A stretch of 64,000 nucleotides of DNA from Candidatus Saccharimonadota bacterium. GTDB taxonomy: Bacteria > Patescibacteriota > Saccharimonadia > Saccharimonadales > Saccharimonadaceae. The notes under the pieces are model-generated. The model did no database searches, was not told where the DNA came from, and saw only the letters and a list, made by a program, of their open reading frames with translations. A program made the translations under genes and the position numbers. Location of the stretch: contig JAUNOS010000005.1 in the NCBI GenBank assembly GCA_030537075.1, positions 1 through 64,000 of the forward strand. Direction: 5' to 3'. Shown here piece after piece: positions 59,701 through 64,000 of the stretch (positions are counted from its first letter, which is position 1; each line of letters opens with the position of its first letter).

Positions 59701-60147
59701 ATGGCATACAGGTACAAAGAACTAACCGAAGAGGAATCGCAGGCGCTTAAAACAAAGTACGCCACCGATGATATATCACCTATATCGCCCGCAGATATGG
59801 TTAGTGATGACAGTAAAAAATATCAATTAATAGGTCTTATGGCCGGAAGGGACGGCGTGCCATATATAGCTTTGGCAATTTTAGATGGTCGTGAAATTGT
59901 GATTGAATACGATCACGTTCAATACGGTCGTGACTTTGATCCTAATAAACGCACCTGGAAGGTAGTCTCTATTTATGCATCACCAAACCGACCATTCACG
60001 GTTCGAAATGACATACATGATTTTATGAAAAAACATAAGAAGCAAGTACTACAACAAATATCATCATTAGTTGTGTCGTTAGAATCACAGGCATTCCCCA
60101 CTTCTATGGAAACAGAGTGTTTGATAGACGAAAGTTTAATAAGGTAA
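59701..60147 (+). CDS. Small paralog 3 of the effector array
   Basis: The 148 residues begin YRYKELTEEESQALKTKYAT and contain ALAILDGREIVIEYDHVQ, matching the KEL-x-EEE-x3-L-x-KY start and the central strand of the other copies. The C-terminus (TECLIDESLIR) lacks the EED-W ending and no exoprotein start overlaps it, so this copy appears to stand alone. No separate -10 box is obvious in the decayed gap upstream. Function is not known. Confidence 0.55.
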   Translation: MAYRYKELTEEESQALKTKYATDDISPISPADMVSDDSKKYQLIGLMAGRDGVPYIALAILDGREIVIEYDHVQYGRDFDPNKRTWKVVSIYASPNRPFTVRNDIHDFMKKHKKQVLQQISSLVVSLESQAFPTSMETECLIDESLIR

Positions 60148-60247
60148 GTGGTATGGAAATATTAAGAATATAAGCGAAACAAATAATTTGATATTACACC
60201 TTTATGGTTCATCTGGATATCACTTATGCTTTTATGACAACCTTTGA

Positions 60248-60253
60248 TATAAT
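60248..60253 (+). promoter_or_regulatory. -10 box of the last small-gene module
   Basis: TATAAT in CTTTGATATAATTGAATTAT, about 39 bases before the remnant start at 60292 and 133 bases before GTG 60386. It is the third copy of this promoter layout and presumably drives the large exoprotein gene. Confidence 0.55.
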
Positions 60254-60291
60254 TGAATTATAGCTGATAACTTTTTAAATGAGGGGATGAT

Positions 60292-60375
60292 GTGAGTTTT
60301 ATAGGAAAAGAAATTGATAGATATGTACTTTTTGCAAATGGTGGTGTTTTGTTTTTAGTTAAGGATAAAATATGA
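60292..60375 (+). pseudogene. Remnant of a small paralog start
   Basis: GTG 60292 opens 27 codons (MSFIGKEIDRYVLFANGG ...) and stops at 60375. The first residues MSFIGKEI match MGFISKQI of paralog 1, and the promoter spacing is the same, so this is a truncated copy or a short leader frame in front of paralog 4. Confidence 0.45.
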
Positions 60376-60385
60376 GAGGTAAATA

Positions 60386-60808
60386 GTGTTCGTAAAAAGA
60401 GAATTAACAGAAAAAGAAAGTAGCACTTTACAGAAGAGGTATGGTCTAACGACACTCGGTTGGCGCCCTCTTATGGTACGTAATGTCGTAGAAGATAAAG
60501 ATAAAGACGTGCTGTATGCTAAAGTAAGCGTTCCTATAGATCAAGGATTGCCAGGTGTAGCCTTGATGGTATGGCGAAGTCATCTAATACGCATAGAATC
60601 TACAGATTGGTCTGGTTTTTGTGTCAGCAGAATAAAGGCTCCTGTAGAGCTGAAAAACGAAAAAGACACCATTATAAAATACTTGAGACAAGCACTTGAA
60701 GCGTACGGAAAGAGTCGTTCCGCAAATAAAAACTCATTACCTAAATTTGAATTAAGATGCGAACCGGAATTTATGGAAGAAGAGGATATATGGCCATGGA
60801 AACAATAG
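60386..60808 (+). CDS. Small paralog 4, directly coupled to the large exoprotein gene
   Basis: The 140 residues (MFVKRELTEKESSTLQKRYG, VALMVWRSHLIRIESTDW, IIKYLRQALEAYGKS, FMEEEDIWPWKQ) share the array plan. The start is GTG 60386 behind GAGAGG. The end overlaps the exoprotein start at 60790 by 19 bp, and the acidic codons GAAGAAGAGGAT double as the ribosome site of the exoprotein, exactly as in paralog 1. A dedicated partner (immunity protein or secretion chaperone) is the simplest reading, without direct evidence. Confidence 0.62.
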   Translation: MFVKRELTEKESSTLQKRYGLTTLGWRPLMVRNVVEDKDKDVLYAKVSVPIDQGLPGVALMVWRSHLIRIESTDWSGFCVSRIKAPVELKNEKDTIIKYLRQALEAYGKSRSANKNSLPKFELRCEPEFMEEEDIWPWKQ

Positions 60809-61038
60809 ATAGTATTATTCAATATGTTAGAAGTTGGCGTAAAAATAATGCCCACACCACTCGAGGCGATGGGTCTTTGTCTGAAGAAAGTCTCGCTAAG
60901 TTCATGGAGGGACTTAATGAACGTGCTAATAAATTGTCATATAATCCGGGTAACGGGAAGACTGTGGGGGTGCTGTTCGGAGGTAAGTTTTTCTCCTATA
61001 CAAACGACGGAACAGCAAAAACCTACTGGGGATCTTAA
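60790..61038 (+). CDS. N-terminus of the large exoprotein up to an in-frame TAA
   Basis: The 82 residues (MAMETIDSIIQYVRSWRKNN, SLSEESLAKFMEGLNERANK, VGVLFGGKFFSYTNDGTAK) match the orphan module at 58541. TAA 61036-61038 follows TYWGS, but the same frame continues without another stop to the end of the window (YAQDLSHPNSKYFTIFDTDA). No ribosome site is seen for a restart soon after the TAA. It is a nonsense mutation, a base error or a site of read-through; ATG 60796 is an alternative start. Confidence 0.65.
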   Translation: MAMETIDSIIQYVRSWRKNNAHTTRGDGSLSEESLAKFMEGLNERANKLSYNPGNGKTVGVLFGGKFFSYTNDGTAKTYWGS

Positions 61039-64000
61039 TACGCACAGGATTTGTCGCATCCTAACTCGAAATACTTCACTATTTTTGATACAGACGCTGG
61101 TAAAATGCTTAATAGTGACGCATTTTTGGACGCTTTCGTAGAAACAATCGGAAACGAAGAGGCCGCACAGAGAGCTTATAATGGAGAAACTTCTAGCCAA
61201 GGAAGAGTGACGAAATACAGCAGCGAATTGCCTAGTGGTAAAAAAGTGCTAACTTTAGTTGATAGTGTATCAAAAAGGTTTGCAAGCACCCTACAGGGTG
61301 AAGCTATAGTACTCACAGATGGGAAAAAGGGTACAGTACTGATGGATTCAGAAATTCCTGAGGTAATTAAAAATATTAATAATAAAACCCTAGACACAGT
61401 AAATGGTCAATCTGCGCAATCAATTAGGTCCATAGTGCGAGAATACTACCCTAACCACTCGTTTGAAGATGGACTAGTTGAAGTACTAAAAGAAAGTAGC
61501 AGATACGGCGAGTTTAGCAATTTAGATGTAGTTCTAGACAAGAAAGGCAACATACTAAAAGTAGGTAGTCCCGATACGAACATCCCCTCAGGGTCAGTTA
61601 GAGGGGGAGATTTTTATACCAAAATTGGTGAGCTGAGTCATATAAAGAGTCTGTCACAACTAGGAGAAGAAAGCGCTAGAGTAGCAAAACAGCTTGAAAA
61701 AGTAAGTGGAGTTAGTCCATCTACGCTAGAAAGTCTAGAAAAGACACTTAGGTTGATAGATAGAGTGTCAAATGGACAAAGTGGTAATTTTACCAAGCAA
61801 GTCCGTCTTCATGCAGAAGTTAACCTGGGTAGATATCAGACATGGCGTGGCGGTAAAGTTCTCAGAGGGGCAGGAACTCTTGGTGCAGCGATAGTGGCTA
61901 TTGAAGGTGCCTACGTCATTGGGGAAGCTGCAGCTTACTATAACCTAGGCGATAGCCGTAAAGGAGATAGAATACTGTCAAGCTGGGTTATGCGTACCAG
62001 TGTAGCGTATGGATCTGCAGTGTTAGCTATGAAAGCTATAGCCCCTGTCGCTATATTTCTGGGAGCATTAGGTCCTGCGGGCGCTGTTGCTGGCATTGGA
62101 GTGGAAGTCATCTCTGGTATTATAGGGTGGATGTATGGCGCTATGTTGGGGCAAGAACTGAGCGATGTTATGTGGTCTCATTTGGAGCAAGCAGGAAGTA
62201 CGCCAGCCAGAATAGATCCTATCGTACTGGATATAAGCGGCAGCGGCATAACTACAATCCCCGTATCTCATGGAGTATATTATGACCTTGACAATAACGG
62301 TTTCTCTGAGAAGACAGGATGGATTGACGCGAAATCAGGCATACTTGTATTAGATAAAGATGCGAACGGCCAGATTGAAACTGGTAATGAATTGTTTGGC
62401 GATAGAACGATTCTGGAAGATGGCAAGACCGCCTCGAGTGGTTTCGCTGCCCTAGCAGCCTTGGACTCAAACCGTGACGGAGTCATAGACGCGAAAGATG
62501 ATAAGTTTTCCGAGTTGCGAATATGGGTAGACCGTGATGGCGACGGCTTCTCTGCTCCAGATGAGTTGATGACCCTGGAAGAAGCAGGGGTTAAATCCCT
62601 GAACTTGAGCCATACGTTCGTCGGGCAAGTTGACGAAAATGGCAACACAATTGCTCGGGTCGGCTCGTTCACTCGTGCCGATGGTACGACTGCCGAGATG
62701 AAAGAGTTTTTCTTGCAACGCGATACAAAAGACGTGCAAATGACACACTCGGTTGAGATACCTGAAGATATTATGGATATGCCAGAGCTACATCCAATGG
62801 GTAATACTTACTCGCTTCGTCAAGCGATGGTTCGTGATGAATCTGGCAAATTGAAACAATTGGTACAAGATTTCGTGAATGACACGAATATTGAGTCGCG
62901 GCAAACGAAACTGCACGACATATTATTTGCTTGGGCTGGCGTATCAGATGTAAAACCAGCTAGTCGTGGCAGTAACTTTGATGCGCGTAAATTGGCGGTG
63001 CTTGAGACAGTGACAGGAACAAGTTACCGCAACTCGCCAACGAGTTCTCCTACAGCAGCCGAAGCGCCAATTTTGGAGCGATCGTACACCGTGTTGGCTG
63101 AAAGCGTCTATACAATGCTGTCTTTGCAGACAAACTTGGCGGAGGTCTTTAAGAAGTTTAACTATTCGTTTAATCTGGAATCCGAAACACCAATTAAACT
63201 TGACGTCACGAGTGTTCAGGCGTACCTTGACGAGCAGCTGCAGGCTGATGCAGTTGGCGGTGAGAAGCTACTCGCAGAGGTGACTCGTGTGTTGCGCAAT
63301 CGTGGACTTGTTTCAGAGGCAGAATTTGCTGGCCTACGCGATCATTTCGCTAAGCAGTCGATAAAATACCAACAGATTATTGACACCGCACCACTGACGA
63401 CACTAGTCGGTACTGATGCAAATGAATCTATGAGTGGCGTCGTCGATCGAGACAATGTAGTGGCGGCTGGCGCGGGCAATGATTCACTCAATGGATCGAC
63501 TCGTAACGACCTCCTCTACGGCGATGCTGGCGATGACACGCTTTACGGCCGCGAGGGTGATGATATATTGGTTGGTGGCGAGGGTAACGAGCGTCTTTAT
63601 GGCGGCCGGGGCAACGACACCTACGTCTTCAGTCGAGGCGATGGGGTGGATGATATTTACGAGCAGGATGGTACTGATACTATACAGTTTGGCGCGGGAA
63701 TCAGTCCCGATGATGTCGCTCTAAGACTAGTGAACTTGCAGGGCAGTGAAATTGCGCTTGAAATTACGATTAAGGGAAGTGGCGATAAAATCATAGTGCA
63801 CGAGCACGGCGGTCTGCGCTATCATAACTCGCCGCATATCGCGAAGCCGCAGTATCAAATTGAAAGTATTATTTTCGCCGATGGAACCGCATGGGATGCA
63901 GTGGAGATTCATCGTCGCGCGCATGACGTTAGTGGTTCTGACAAGTCTGAATCATGGGTGGCTCTGGATGATTCGTCGTTTACTTACCATGGTTTCGATG
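61039..64000 (+). CDS. Large RTX/EF-hand exoprotein, interrupted near its start and cut by window edge
   Basis: The frame is open for 987 codons to the window end. In order: a helical region (about 61050-61850); a hydrophobic glycine-rich part (GAGTLGAAIVAIEGAYVIGE, APVAIFLGALGPAGAVAGIG) that could insert in membranes; EF-hand-like loops (DLDNNGF, DKDANGQIETGNELFGD, DSNRDGVIDAKD, DRDGDGFSAPDEL) of the type seen in proteobacterial RTX exoproteins; a helical spacer; RTX nonapeptides (GAGNDSLNG, GDAGDDTLYG, GEGNERLYG, GRGNDTYVF) and the haemolysin-type calcium-binding-related segment (SRGDGVDDIYEQDGTDTI). Such proteins usually leave by a type I system and fold on calcium outside the cell. The best nearby ATG is 61105, with no ribosome site. 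Confidence 0.75.

Noticed and set aside
61036-61038. Stop codon reassignment as explanation for the broken exoprotein
   Set aside because: The codon is TAA, and TGA, TAG and TAA all end ordinary genes in this window; no alternative code is indicated.
63421-63640. Tandem repeats considered as a CRISPR-like or satellite array
   Set aside because: They are the coding repeats of RTX nonapeptides, not identical at the DNA level.

Overview
The window reads as chromosome from a small-genome bacterium of the Patescibacteria (CPR), most probably Candidatus Saccharibacteria (TM7). This placement is inferred from family resemblance, not from a search. Supporting features are a compact gene set, a PilB-PilC-PilM-PilN-PilO type IV pilus, MurT/GatD, short TsaB and ComEC forms, lamin-tail and LPxTG surface proteins, and many genes whose -10 box sits directly in front of the start codon with no ribosome-binding site. 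TGA is used as an ordinary stop, so the code is standard. Housekeeping genes are GC-rich; two stretches (1-3000 and especially about 57950-62300) are visibly richer in AT and carry defence or effector genes.

Layout. 1-2980: right end of a restriction-modification-like cluster (PLD-type nuclease, Z1 ATPase, frameshifted Vsr). 3051-8437: clpB under a perfect CIRCE element shared with a divergent hydrolase, then comEC and yebC. 9044-15079: a lamin-tail surface protein, ruvC-ruvA-orf-ruvB and aspS. 15127-23363: accessory and repair genes (Imm5-like protein, MazG-like proteins, metallo-hydrolase, cluster-less MutY, YtxH, MscS, TrmB, an HD-CYTH fusion broken at a poly-G tract, Nudix). 23411-30473: pilus assembly genes followed by tsaE and tsaB. 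31076-33744: RNase Y and a Nudix-phosphoglycerate mutase open frame. 33756-35018: three short loci with runs of 7-9 G or C. 35019-39844: gatD, murT and a membrane-anchored Clp-type ATPase. 41545-49487: murB, four prepilin-like genes, glyA, a repressor-like domain fused to MurA, and an alpha-glucan phosphorylase. 49650-57585: transporter, tRNAs, folD, a response regulator, a methyltransferase, a 7TM-type histidine kinase and an LPxTG surface protein.

58059-64000 is the most unusual part. Four divergent paralogous small genes (about 140-167 residues) plus one remnant are arrayed in front of a very large exoprotein gene that runs off the window. Two of the small genes overlap, in identical fashion, the start of a gene whose first residues are the N-terminus of the large protein; one such N-terminus is an orphan. 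The large protein has a hydrophobic glycine-rich region, EF-hand-like calcium loops and RTX repeats. An in-frame TAA interrupts it 83 codons after the start. The arrangement resembles a polymorphic effector with a bank of partner (immunity or chaperone) genes; that function is inference.

The genes also show links by pathway: MurA, MurB and MurT/GatD for peptidoglycan precursors, GlyA and FolD for one-carbon units, RuvABC for junction processing, and pilus genes at two sites. Promoter architecture is a theme: at least twelve start codons lie exactly six bases after a TATAAT-like box, and two divergent gene pairs share one symmetric -10 box.
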